DNA from: Mytilus galloprovincialis
Taxonomy: Eukaryota > Mollusca > Bivalvia > Mytilida > Mytilidae
DNA length: 64,000 nucleotides
NCBI RefSeq assembly: GCF_965363235.1
Contig: NC_134839.1
Coordinates: forward strand, 77,525,410-77,589,409
Direction: 5' to 3'
The position numbers were made by a program, and so were the translations under genes. The stretch's first letter is position 1. Every line of letters begins with the position of its first letter. Below, piece by piece: positions 34,651-46,599 of this stretch. The notes beneath the pieces are model-generated. The model saw nothing but the letters and a program-made list of their open reading frames with translations. It was not told the DNA's origin and ran no database searches.

Positions 34651-35606
34651 AACAAGGTGCTCCGCAGGGCACAGCTTTATACGACCCCAGTGGTTGAATG
34701 CTGAACAGTTGGGGCAAATTTGGTCACAAAATTCAAGCTTGATACTGTTTGAATTTGGATTGTGATCAAATTTTTGACATAATATAGGACTTTGTCACAA
34801 AATTAATGTGGTCAAAGATCTAACAAATTTATTGCACAACTGTGCAATTGAAGATTTCTTCTTGAAACTTTTCAAAATTCAAAATTTGAAAAATTAAGAA
34901 AAAAAAAGGAATCTTAAAAAAATGGTAAACAATTTTTTTGAAACCCCCCTTGGAGCATTAACCCTCAAACTCAATCCCATGCTTTCCTTTGTAGTACAAT
35001 TTCAGAGAGATCTATACACTTAAACACAAGTTATTGTCAAGATTGTTTGGAAACTAGAAACATGCTTCTTTTTGGCCCTTTTTTGACCCCTAATTCCTAC
35101 ATATTTTGGACAATTAACCCAAAACTTAATCCCAGCCTCCCCTTTGTTATATGGTACATTGCGGTACAATTTCAGAGACATCCACACAATTACACACAAG
35201 ATATTGTCTGGAAACTACAAAAATGATTGTTTTGGCCACTTTTTGGTTCTTAATTTCTAAACTTTGGCCCCAAAGCTCCTGAAATGAATCCAAACCTTCT
35301 ACTTGTGATTTTAAACATTGCGGTATAATTTCAAAGCAATTGAAATACTTGTACACAAGTTATTATCCTGAAACTAAAAAATTGCTTGTTATGCGCCCTT
35401 TTTAGGCTTCTAATTCCTAAACGTTTGAGATCATCATCCCCAAAATCAATCCCAACCTTCTTTTTGTGGTATTGAACCTTCTGCAAAAATTTCATAAAGA
35501 TCTATTCCCTTAAACTAAAGTTATTATCAGGAAACCAATGTGTCTTCCGACAACGACGACATCATACCATTATACGATCCCCAAAAAATTTAGGGGTCAT
35601 ATAAAA
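34651..35606 (-). mobile_element. Helitron-like element, family 5, minus strand
   Basis: Read on the minus strand it starts with the palindrome TATATGACCCCT...GGGGATCGTATA (35603-35571). It contains units with AACTTGTGTNNAAGTATTTC-like markers and ends with the hairpin GTGCCCTGCGGAGCAC and CTTGTT at 34651. Confidence 0.55.
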
Positions 35607-35609
35607 ATC

Positions 35610-36090
35610 AATAAAATAAACAATCTAAATATAACATCACTTAAACGTCTATCACAAAAAAAATAACATAGTAAACATTTCAAAAATATGATTGCATTAA
35701 AATGTGTAAAATTATTAATATTATCGATAACATGAAACAAATCTCTTAAAGTAATATGAAACCTCAAATTTGAAAAAAAGTTGAACATGTATTATATACA
35801 TCAATGGCTAAGTTTTACTCTTTAAGAAGTGAATGTGATCATTTTTTTCAAAGAAAATACTTTATATGATAAAAATCATCATAAATGTACAGTTATTTAA
35901 TAATTGGCTTCCCAGACACTAATCACCAATGATTTTCCATATGCAGTGACTTATCTTACCGACCTAGTGTTTTAACTTCGACCCCACAGTGTGCAAGTGC
36001 AAGGGGAAAATCGTAATGAAATAATGTAAACACACATGCTTTTGAAAGTAAATAGAAAAAAAAAGATTCTCAAACAAATCATTTAACAAC
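35610..36090. other. Spacer without recognised content
   Basis: AT-rich sequence. I see no exon, repeat or motif worth naming. Confidence 0.4.
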
Positions 36091-36092
36091 TG

Positions 36093-36706
36093 TTAAGGGC
36101 AAACGATACAGTTACAACGGAGGTAATGACGTTGCTAACGTAAATTGTTATTTTCACGACGTCAAACTATGACTTACCGGGAAAAGATTCAGTTTTCGAC
36201 TGATTTTTTTCATTCGAACTTATTTAACTTCAAAACGAGTTCATGGACCCCTCCTTTTTAAAATGCCATTTGATTTGTTTACTCGAGAATATTAAGTGTG
36301 CCAATTTTCATGAAAATGTAAATAGTGCCATTTTTTTAAATTTGATAAATAAACAGCAAAAAATTATGTTTTTTTCTACATTCATGACCATTTGATAAAT
36401 ATGAGTTATTTCTGAATAAATTTTTAGGATACTTATAAAATACAAAAATTACAAATTATTTAACAGAAAACAATTTGTGTTTATCTTTTTAAACAAAAAG
36501 TTTTGTCTTTCTTTTGAAAGTGAAAATTCGACCACAAGTCCAAATTTTGAGCAAATATACCAATTTCGACCTCATTTTACTAAAAAAAATAGCACAAGAA
36601 GGTATAATTTTTTTTCCATATTTGATTTAATCAGGTTAAAATAGTCTATATGGTAATTTTTATCAAAATGTAAATACAGGATCAAAACTGTATTGTATGC
36701 CCTTAA
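36093..36706. mobile_element. TTAA-flanked TIR element (piggyBac-type target site)
   Basis: TTAAGGGCAAACGATACAGTT at the left is mirrored by AACTGTATTGTATGCCCTTAA at the right, with TTAA at both edges. It is 614 bp and has no transposase ORF. A TTAA target fits piggyBac-type elements, but the terminal bases (GGGCA) do not prove that family. Confidence 0.6.
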
Positions 36707-37104
36707 GGAACAGTTTAATTAATAAATGGAAACACAAGGAAAATATATAAACAAACTCTTTCAATTCACCTAACAATCATGCTTTCCATGTTCACTGTTT
36801 TTATTTTTCATCAATGTCAAGATCTGGTTAACTTAAGGAATTAACTCCAAATTAATAAGCTTGCAATCAACAACCACAGAATGAAATATTATTTGTCAAT
36901 TAAACATTATAGATGTTTAATAAATATTTTAAAAAACGTGCACGCAGGACTAAGTTTGCATTGAATGTATTGCTTCAATAATTTTGACAAACTCAAAATT
37001 TCTAGAAACTTGTTTCATATGACTTTAAAAGAGATATAAAGAAATTATGAAACAGTGTATAAGACGATTAAGAAAAAATAAAACATTCTTCTAGCAAAAT
37101 TTGT

Positions 37105-38245
37105 AACAAGAGGCTGTCACAACGACAGCAAACCGGATTTATTAATATTTATTTGTGTCCTGGCAATATCACAAGAACCATTACTGATGAATGGTGAAAG
37201 TGAAAATCGTCAATATCAAATTTGACCTCCATTTTGTCATCAGTATCAACATCTTAAAATTTGAAAAGCTTAGATTGAATGGTTCATGAGTAAATGCAAC
37301 AACATGAATGGAAACGCCATTTCACAATCTTTCAAGAACCACAACTCCTGAACGGTAAAAGTCAAAATCATCATTATTGAACTTGACCTCTAATTTGCCA
37401 TCAGTAACAACATATAAAAATTTCAAAAGCTTTGGTTGAATGGTTCATGAGAAAATGCATGAACACGACTGGAAACACCATTTTTCAATCTTTCAAGAAC
37501 CATAACTCCTGAACGGTAAAAGTCAAAATCGTCATTATTGAACTTGACTTCTATTTTGTCATCAGTAACAACATATTAAAATTTGGGAAGCTTTGGTAAA
37601 ACAGTTCATGCGTAAATGCATGGACACGACTGGAAACACCATTTTTCAATCTTTCAAGAACCATAACTCCTGAACGGTAAAAGTCAAAATCGTCATTATT
37701 GAACTTGACCTCTATTTTGTCATCAGTAACAACATATTAAAATTTGGGAAGCTTAGGTAGAACAGTTCATGCGTAAATGCACGGACACGACTGGAAACTC
37801 CATTTTTCAATCTTTCAAGAACCATAACTCCTGAATGGTAAAAGTCAAAATCGCCATTATTGAACTTGACCTCCATTTTGTCATCAGTAACAACATATTA
37901 AAATTTGGGAAGCTTAGGTAGAACAGTTCATGCGTAAATGCACGAAAACGACTGGAAACTCCATTTTTCAATCTTTCAAGAACCATTACTCCTGAACGGT
38001 AAAAGTCAAAATCGCCATTATTGAACTTGACCTTCATTTAGTTGTCAGTAACAACATATTAAAATTTTAAAAGCTTTGTTTGAACGGTTCATGAGTTAAT
38101 GCACGGACAACATTTGATTGCCGCCCGCCCGCCCGACCGACCGACCGCCCGCCCGACCGCCCGCCCGCCCGCCCGCCCGCCCGACCGCCCGCCCGCCATA
38201 CATCCCCAAATCAATAACCGACATTTTTGTCACAAAAATCCAGTT
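37105..38245 (-). mobile_element. Helitron-like element, family 2, copy C (minus strand)
   Basis: Its 3' end AACAAGAG then GCTGTCACAACGACAGC is at 37105-37130, and its 5' palindrome is at 38245-38216. Tandem units of about 161 bp and a long CCCG/CCGA microsatellite (38121-38198) lie inside. It has more tandem units than copies A and B. Confidence 0.7.
38121..38198 (-). repeat. GGCG/GGTC tetranucleotide microsatellite
   Basis: A 78-base run of CCCG and CCGA units sits at a fixed place behind the family 2 palindrome. The same site is 28 bases in copy A (2408-2435) and 43 in copy B (5236-5278). Confidence 0.85.
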
Positions 38246-38249
38246 AAAA

Positions 38250-39379
38250 ATGAAAAGACATAAATTTATCACAAATTGGGAAAAACAATGATCATTCTAA
38301 TAACAATAAATTTGTATACATGAAGTATTATATTGAAAACTGCTATATAAACTGTGTATATAAATCTTTAATTTATAAACCAGTATCAGACACAATGTTT
38401 TACCTATCATTCTGATTTCATACAGTTAGGAAAAGAAGACTTGTATAAAAATATTTCTCTGTTGTAGATAACCAGAAGCTTAATTAGACTTAATGATTAC
38501 AAGTTATCTCCCTTGAAAGAAAACACTTTCTAGATGAAAATAATTTTCAATTCTAAACATTAGTGCAGAACCAAAAATAGTAAAGTTAATGCAACCAAAG
38601 GCCAAAAACTTCAAATAATATTTGCTATAAAATCATTTAAAAGGAAAAATTACACTTTTTTGGGCAATTTAGTAAAACAAATTATTTTAAAAATCCATTT
38701 AGTAGTTTTGGAGAAATTTATCTTCAAAGACTGTTGATTTGGAGTCAGAAAATTCTGACTGTATTTCCCCCTTAGAACCCCTATAAAGTCAATATAAATA
38801 CAAACATTCCACTGGGAACACCCCAGGAGTGTTCTGATCCCATTACTTTATCAATAGAACCACACACAAAACAAATCTTATCAAATAAGCATGATAATCA
38901 GGGTTTTCTATTTTTCATATTAAATATATTTTTCAGATAAAATCTTTAACTTATTATGATTTTAAATCATTCAGAATGAATAACATCCATACTTTTGCAA
39001 GTTCATTTAAAGATCACATTTTCTAGTTTGTTACCAAATAATACAAATGGTCTTAATACGGATAATCAAAATATTCTAAATTATATTAAAGAACAATCTA
39101 AAAACAAGTCAATAATTAATTGAAAAAATACCTATAAGCTTAACAGAAAAAACAATGTAGTATAATGGTGATTGTAAATGTAATAGTTTGTCATGAACTA
39201 CTAACTTAACTTAACAGAACTCTAAGGTTAAATTATGTCAATCTTATATTAAACCATCACATTACATAAATACATGAACTATAATTATATGTATTGATAT
39301 GGGAAAAATATTCTCTGAAATCTATTAAACAAATTTCAAAATTCTAAAATAAAATATCCCTCAAATTAATATTATAAAT
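38250..39379. other. 3' flank of UNG
   Basis: AT-rich, probably including the UNG 3' UTR. I found no strong minus-strand AATAAA close to the stop and no gene or repeat. Confidence 0.4.
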
Positions 39380-39659
39380 TTACAGTGTCCAATTTATTTC
39401 TTCTTTATTCCATTTCTTCAGTTGTGCATTTACATTAGAAAAACATTTACATCCCAGCCATTTACTGAATGAGAGTGGTGAAGGATGAGCTGTTTTAATA
39501 ACAGAATGTCTTGAAGAATCAATCAGTTTCTCCTTCTTATGAGCAAAGTTACCCCAGAGAACAAACACAACACCTGAACATTTACTGCTGATAATTCTGA
39601 TGACATCATCTGTAAAGGTTTGCCAACCATACTTGGCATGGGAATTTGGTTTGTGAGCT
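39380..39659 (-). CDS. UNG: UNG exon 5 (terminal)
   Basis: The acceptor is TTATTTTCAG. It encodes [33 protein letters not shown], the HPSPLS loop and the C-terminus NKEEINWTL, then the stop at 39380. The residue split by the intron becomes Glu (TVEAH), where many UNGs have Arg. Confidence 0.94.
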
Positions 39660-42600
39660 CTGAAAATAAAGGAAAAAGTTTCATAGCAAAGCATAACACA
39701 GTTCAGAGTATATCCTAAAAAATCTGAAATTACACAACTTCTCCATGGTATCAAACACCAGAAGTTTCAACAACAAATGGCAAGAACGTGGATCAGAGAC
39801 AAACACAATCCTACAACATTTCCTCTTTTAAATTTTCTTCCCTGTAGCTCATCATTATGACTTTCAATTTAACTTGCACTGACCCTAAAAGATGGTATAT
39901 TAAAAAAAAAACACTAATAAAATGCTTCGCTGAGCGCAGCCTGATATGATCGCAGAGGTTGACCCCTGAACAGTTGGGGCAAATTTTGACACAATATTCA
40001 AGCTTGATACTGTCTGAATTTGGATTGTGATCAAATTTTTGACATAATATAGGTTTCTGACTCAAATTAAATTTGGTCGAGGATCTTACAAAACTATTGC
40101 CCAATACTGTTGAAACTTTTCAAAAATTTTGAATAAAAATATGAACCCCTCAAATTAAAAAAAAAAACCCTTCCCCCCCAACTTTTTGAAACCCCCCTAG
40201 GAGCAATAACCCCAAAACTCAATCCCAGCCTTTCCCTTGTAGTATGGAACCTTGTAGTACAATTTCAGAGAGATCCATACACTTAAACACAAGGTATTGT
40301 CTGTAAACTAGAAAAATGCATGTGGTACAATTTCAGAGCAATTGAAATACCTATACATAAGTTATTATCCTGAAACTAGAAAAATGCTTGTTTTGGGCCC
40401 CTTTTTCCTAGGGACCATTACCCCCAAAATCAATCCCAACCTTCCTTTTAGGGTATTGAACCTTCTTAAAAACTTTCATAGAGATCAATACACTTAAACT
40501 AAAGTAATTGTCCGGAAACCAATGTGTCTTTGGACATAGACAACGACGCAGACAACGACATCATACCATTATACGATCCTAAAATTTATTTTGCGGTTGT
40601 ATAAAAATTACTTTTTTTCAATTAGCTGATATTTTTGTTTAACCGATATCTGATCAGTTGGAGCCTACTGTTTTACATGATCTGTTCAGATTCTGCTTAC
40701 TCAAAAGTGTGGGATTTAATGATAAACTATTCTCTCTCAACTCATGTCTTCAAACATCTTGTGTACACCTCTGACTCAAATCATCCTTCTGAGACCTCTC
40801 AGAATATGCATTTGTTAGCTACAGCCCACTTATGTTGACACATTTCATTGGTTTTAACTTTTACCAACTCTCCTGTGATGGAAGGATTAAACAACAATAC
40901 CCCTCCCATAGGCAGATCCAAGGGGAGGGGGCCCTTTGGTGAGGAAAATTTGATTGATTATATAGTGAATCACTGAAGCATGACGGGAGCCCCCCCCCCA
41001 TTGGTCAGTCAGCGGGCTCCCTTTATAAAAAGTTCTGGATTCGCCACTGCCTACCTCTGCCCATATCACATTTTCATTGGCTTTACTTACTCTACTGTGA
41101 GGGTAGCATTAATCAATAAAACCCCTCTCTCTGCCCACTTCTCTAGACATCCTGTTGCGGGTTCTACATTAAAGTTCTTTATATTTTGATCGTTCACCAA
41201 CTCTTTGTAAATGTTCTTCAGTGAAGGTGGAAGACGCATACCATCTGGTACAGAGAAAGACATACCCATAGCCTAAAATATAAATAAGTAAAAGATATTA
41301 GTTCATGAGATGGAACATAAAAAGACAAAAGCAGTAGTCATGTACTCAAAGTAACTGATAAACATCTACATGCACAAATTCAGTCAAAACCACCACATTT
41401 ACACTAGTAATATAATAAATAGAAAGATTAAACTCTGTATGGTGAACCAACACCTGTGTGAATCATTTCGATAGAGTCCCTGAAGTGGATACCTTGGTAT
41501 GCAGGGTTGTCAAATTATGCAAATAAATGCAACATTTAGAAATTCCTCAAAATTGACAACACTTAAAAATTGCAGACCAGTTGAAGTGTTTTTGTCAATT
41601 TTTAGTATACATTAAATAGAAAGGTACACTATATTTAACAAAATATGATTACTGTACATTAAGAATTTTCAGTGCTGTTTTTAAGACTAATTGCAAAAAA
41701 ATGGGGAACATGATAAGTGTCATAATTTTCGCTAGCCAAGAGTTATGATCCAACCCCCTCCTCCTCACCCTTGGTGAATAAATATGATAATTGTGTATAC
41801 AGTGTAGTGCCACCTAATGACAGATAGAAGTTATTCCTACACTGACTTCATGACAATTATCTATTTTCCTTTTTCTACACAACACTTGACCATCTTAAAA
41901 GTGTTTTTGATTGGATTCAGCTAGTTACAACTATGACTAAAGGAAATCATTACCTTATGGATTCAATGATTCAATATTTTATTAAAGTCTCACTACTTGC
42001 AATACATAAATATATGGATATTATGGATCACAAATTTTGACTTAATCAGACAAGGAACAGATTGTATCAACACCTATGGCTATCAAAGATAAGGTGTCAA
42101 TGAGAAAAAAATTTCATTTAAATTTGATAGCATTATGCATATGCAGCATTTCCTGAAATTGCAATAATTAAATTTATCTTCAATTTTGGTAATTTGTAAA
42201 AAACAATTGCACCAAATACCTTTAAATATTAATGGATATTTATATGAAATCTATCAGGGACTCAATGAAGGGTTGTTGGTTTTAGCCAAACAAGATCTAT
42301 GTTCTCTGTTTGGTTTGAACTTTTTCAAAGTAGAGAAGGGTATCAAGAGGCAAAAGAAAGCTAAAACAAATATCAAAACTGGCATAATCTTCTGTGCTTT
42401 TTTTGGGCCATGGCTGTATGTACAAGAGCAGAATAACTTTTAACAATGTAGCACAACTCTTGTTTCACAATGACAAATAACTGTTGTGCAAGATGAAGAT
42501 AAAATAATTTATTTATGCCACTGTCTTATTAATATTTTTTTTTAGTAACAATGGAGAAACCAGCTCTGTTAGCAAATTTTAGGTACTTTTTTACCAGTAC

Positions 42601-45600
42601 CATTAATTTTGTGCATGTGTATACAAAAAAAAATTCTTGTGATGGGAGATAACTCTGATAATTCTGTTTTACAAGTTTTACAATAGAATACAAAAAGTCA
42701 TTGTTAATTTGTCTTTTAAGTACTGTGGATTCATTTTCATTCCAATTTTCGTGGATTTCATGGTAATTTGGTAACCATAATTTTCGATATAAATTTTCTA
42801 TAAAAATGTATGTAGACTTTTGCAAAACCATAAAATCAAAGATCCACGAAAATGCAAGTTTTCCTCAATCCACGAAAATTGATACCCACACAAATAAATG
42901 AACCCACAATGAGTAGCAAGAAATAGATACACTGACTTCATGTCCATTAATATTTTTTTATTCAGCTTATAACAGTGGCCATGGTATATGACTTTCTACA
43001 AAATTGTCATTGTAGGGAACATATTGTTGGAGGCAATATGGTCACCTATAGTTGCTTACATTGAGGTAATGAGGACTCTACAAGTTAGTTTTCTCACATT
43101 TAATGAAAATGCTTTTTATAAAAATTTCCAAGAACCTTTATCTTTGAGGACTTAAATTCATCATGTATCCTTTAAAATATGATTGATAAAAAGTGTACGT
43201 AAAACTTTTAAGTTTTATACTAGAAGCAATAAAAACTTTGGAAAATTCACTGATTGTTCTCTTATCTTGGCAAATACCACATTTTTGTGACCCATCAAAT
43301 TAAGACTATTTACCAGGTTTGTAATGACATGAGCAAAATGCCAGATGCCACATGAGGAGCAGGATCCGCTTACCCTTCTGGGGCACCTGAGATCACCCTC
43401 AGTTTTTGTGGGGTTCATGTCGCTTAATCTTTCTTTTCAATGTTGTGTCTTGTGTACAATTATTTGCCTGTTTGTCTTTTTCTTTTTTGGTATTGACGTT
43501 GTCAGTTCATTTTCGATCTATGAGTTTGAATGTTCCTCTGGAATGTTGCGCCCCTCTTCTATATTTAACAAAAAAAATTAACATGTAATTATTTTTAAAT
43601 TAAAAAAAAGGAATTTCATGTTAAAAATAACATGATACACATTTAGAGCTTCACAGACTAAATATCCAATATACACACCTGTCCATCATCATGGTAAGGA
43701 TCTTGTCCTAAAATCACAACTTTCACCTGCAAATATTAAATACCTCTTATTAATTGATTCAAAGGTCTACATTTAGTAGACTTTTGCTTTTGCTACTGGA
43801 TTTCTACATCACTGAATTGTACATCACAACTTTATTCATGTACATGTATATATATGTTAAGGAAATTGTTAACATCTTTGAAATTTTAGGGGTTTTGTAT
43901 GATCACTAAAGAAGCAAGTAAATTATATTCATTAGCTGATTAACATAATAACTGAAATACAAAATGTAATAAGAAGCTTTTAACAGATTCACTGGGTTAA
44001 TTGAGAGGGAGTAGACAAAGATAAGAGATGTACAATGTATAACCAATATCAATGTTTATTCATAGATAATTATATAACATAATTTATTACTCAGATTTTA
44101 AATTATTCCAAGTCAGTTTGACCATTTGCTCACCTCTTCTAATAGCTGTACTTATAGATATTATACCTTACATATATGATCAACAATTCTATAGGGTAAA
44201 AAACTTTCACATGACATGGAATAATTCAGTTAACTTTCATTTTAACACAAGAAAGGAGGAATAACCTTAAGAAATTTACACCAGTGAAAATAACCCTCTA
44301 TACAGTAATATATAATGACTGATACCTGGTCAAGTGGTGTCTTGTTGAAAGCATTAAATATCAAATCTTTGGGTGGGAAAACTTGTACACCTTTTTTATA
44401 GTCTTTCTGTAAGAGAACTTCTAAATCTTTAAAATAATCCTTCTGAAATTCATCTTTCAATGCTGATGCCCACCCAGCATCTTTGATATAGGAAACGAAG
44501 TTCAAGACAGAATTTTTAGCTGAAAATAAATGATAATACATTAATGAGTTAAACTGAATATATAATATGAAGTTATTGGTTTTCATCATGCTATAACATA
44601 CAATCTGGTTTTTTTTGTCATTAAAAAACATAAACTTGCTACTTTTTGGGGGGTCAGTTGTTTACTTTTACAAAAATTAAAAACATTCCTGTATTTCTGA
44701 TTATGTCTTTATATAAAAATTATTCTTTTCATACATGTCATATGAATTAAAGATGTCAGGTATCGGTCATTACGAAACTATAACTGAATAATACTTAAAC
44801 CCATCTATAGGTCTATATGCAGTCATCAACATGATCAACAAAAGAAAGTTGTCATCTGTCATTCAATCAATCAACCAGTAAACATTGAACAGAGTTAGTG
44901 TAAAGACACCTTAAACAGTCTAAGAAAAGCAAAACATAAGAACATTGCATACACAGACTCTAGGACCATATGTTTTCAAAATTATTTAGCAATACATTTT
45001 TAGATATCTCTTAATTTTCATAAAATTAATTTTTGTTAAAATTGATGACTTTCAAATTAAACTTATTGGAAGGATTGATGAGTTGATAGTTTTTGCACTT
45101 AACCACAGGTCCATCAGCCCAGGTTTGTAAAACTGTTACAAAAATACTCTCAACAGACCAATAGAATCTAATTAATATTTTCATAAAGTTTAGCTTCATG
45201 TCTGTAGATTCTAAAATTTATTGTGAAAACCATTTAGATTGCATCTAAATTTATAGGCTCTTTAACACAATATCAAAATTAAAATTAGGATGTGAATATA
45301 TGTAAATATGTGAGCAAACCTGTAGTACAACTTTTAGCTGAGGAGTTTGTATTTGTAACATTATTTTCAGTTGTCTTTCTGTCCTTTGCTTTGGACTTTG
45401 CCTTTATTTGTATTGGTTTGGATTTTCCCTTCAATACTTTGGGTATAAATTTTGCCTTAATTCCTTTTGATTTGGATTGTGCGTTCTTTTTATTTTGTTT
45501 TGGCTTTTGGCTGATTGATTTCTTCTTCTGAGCAGTTGTTGTTCTGTTAACCTTCGCCTTTTTAGTTAGTGATGAATCTTCAGAGGTTGAAGCAGCTTTT

Positions 45601-45614
45601 CTTTTAGGTGGCAT
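39380..45614 (-). CDS. UNG: Uracil-DNA glycosylase (family 1), five exons, complete
   Basis: Minus-strand exons 45614-45320, 44519-44326, 43726-43679, 41272-41091 and 39659-39380 total 999 bases with closing phases (1-0-0-2), giving 332 aa. The enzyme removes uracil from DNA to start base-excision repair. Visible motifs are the water-activating loop GQDPYH with its catalytic Asp ([16 protein letters not shown]), [22 protein letters not shown], the GWQTFTDD segment, [10 protein letters not shown] and the minor-groove loop TAHPSPLS. Length and order match animal UNG. The first exon encodes about 98 residues rich in Lys with nuclear-localisation-like clusters (PPKRK, KKAK), so nuclear targeting is likely. 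No clear PCNA-binding QxxhxxFF motif is seen at the N-terminus. All introns are GT-AG. Introns 3 and 4 (numbered after the preceding exon) carry a MITE and a Helitron-like element. Confidence 0.95.
39913..40605 (-). mobile_element. Helitron-like element, family 5, in a UNG intron
   Basis: The 5' palindrome (TATACAACCGC...GATCGTATA) is at 40603-40570. It has internal units like those of 34651-35606. A 3' hairpin GCTGCGCTCAGCGAAGC lies near 39940, with a degenerate end. Confidence 0.5.
40894..41056 (+). repeat. MITE-like repeat (GGCAGATCCA ... TGGATTCGCCACTGCC)
   Basis: It is bounded by AGGCAGATCCAAGGGGAGG and AGTTCTGGATTCGCCACTGCCT, partly inverted to each other, with GGGCCCTTTGGTGAGGAAAA inside and a C10 run. 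It lies directly downstream of UNG exon 4 in the intron. The wording is familiar from mussel repeats. Confidence 0.5.
41091..41272 (-). CDS. UNG: UNG exon 4
   Basis: The acceptor is TATTTTAG and the donor GTAGA|GTAAGT, exiting in phase 2. It encodes [20 protein letters not shown], then [20 protein letters not shown]. The conserved Asn of the uracil pocket is in LLINATLTV. Confidence 0.94.
42721..42910. mobile_element. MITE-like palindromic element, copy 4 (in a UNG intron)
   Basis: TACTGTGGATTCATTTTCAT at the left is matched by AATAAATGAACCCACAATGA at the right. Same family as 4960-5173. Confidence 0.55.
43262..43560 (+). repeat. Dispersed repeat, third copy of the 24.1/25.3 kb family
   Basis: It contains GGAGCAGGATCCGCTTACCC, GGGGCACCTGAGATCACCCT and TTTTCGATCTATGAGTTTGA, in the order seen at 25380-25460 and in the block at 25130. 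It sits between UNG exons 3 and 4. Confidence 0.55.
43679..43726 (-). CDS. UNG: UNG exon 3 (48-nt catalytic exon)
   Basis: The acceptor is ATTTGCAG and the donor CAG|GTGTGT, phase 0 at both ends. It encodes exactly [16 protein letters not shown], which contains the catalytic Asp loop. Confidence 0.95.
44326..44519 (-). CDS. UNG: UNG exon 2
   Basis: The acceptor is TTTTCAG and the donor CAG|GTATCA. It encodes 64 residues from [20 protein letters not shown] to [14 protein letters not shown], the region before the catalytic loop (VFPP...IFNAF...P). Confidence 0.92.
45320..45614 (-). CDS. UNG: UNG exon 1 (basic N-terminal region)
   Basis: The start codon is at 45614-45612 in AAAATGCC. It encodes [20 protein letters not shown] and a Lys/Gln/Ser-rich tail. 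The donor after 45320 is ACAG|GTTTGC, in phase 1. Reading on past the donor gives a spurious 109-residue ORF. Confidence 0.85.
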
Positions 45615-46085
45615 TTTCTATCAATATAAAAGATAATTTGTATTTGTACATGCTATATTACTGATGTAATATAATCTATTTCATTTGTAAACAGAAGTGC
45701 ATTTACTGATAATGTTATTACTCATGTGTAAAGCATTACTCCAAGAGGAGATGTTTTACCAATTATGTAATTACTGCTGTGGCAAAAAATTACTAGAAGA
45801 CCGTTCACAACTTGTTATCTCTCCTGCCATCAGTCCAGTCTGCATGGTTAGCCACTAGCCCGATGACCCAAACTAGTAAAATTTCATTCGGACTAGTAAG
45901 TTTTTGCAAAACTTTGTTTGGCCCAATAAGAAAAATGTCAGAATATTGGTCTTTGGACTAGTAGTTGTCGCGAGTACTCAAGTATCATGAACGAGTATCT
46001 GAGTATCAAATTTCAGATATTTTGACATCCCTATTAAAAAATGGACTTAGTTTTTCTTTCAGTTAACACTACATGTACATACAGT

Positions 46086-46280
46086 CTCAAAACATTTATT
46101 AGATTCATAAACTATCCTGGATTTTTACCAAACTTGGACAGAAGCTTCTTACAATTATATGACACTCATAGTATCGAGATATTTTTATTATTTTTTTCCC
46201 TCATTTTTCATTTTTGTTCAGCCTGCTAGATATTAACAGCAAAAGTAGGCGAAACACTGGGTTCCGCAGAACCCTTACAA
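46086..46280 (+). mobile_element. 3' fragment of a family 3-like element
   Basis: ACTATCCTGGATTTTTACCA matches the element at 10815-11170, and the end has the hairpin GGGTTC-CGC-AGAACCC (46259-46274). The 5' end is missing. Confidence 0.45.
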
Positions 46281-46599
46281 ATTTTTATATGTTAAGGAGT
46301 TAAGTATGACATCCACCTTCACTGAACTACTACACATTTTGTTTAGAAGCCAGCTGAAACCTGCTTCTATGTACATGTACAGCATTTTCTGGCTATATTG
46401 AAGAACCATTGGTAGTCGTCAGCTGTTTTGTTTTTTTTATATCTTTAGTAGGGTTGTTTTCTCCTTAACACATTCCCCATTTAAATGAATGGGTGAAAAC
46501 TCAGTTTATTTTTTTAAAGAGGTAAGGGTCTAATGTCAGAAATACGTGACAAACATGAAAAGAAACACATTTAAATTCAAGAAATTAGTTATTTTCTAA

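Noticed and set aside
45285..45319. C-terminal extension [10 protein letters not shown] of the first UNG exon
   Set aside because: It is intron sequence past the ACAG|GTTTGC donor; the next exon continues the protein in phase.
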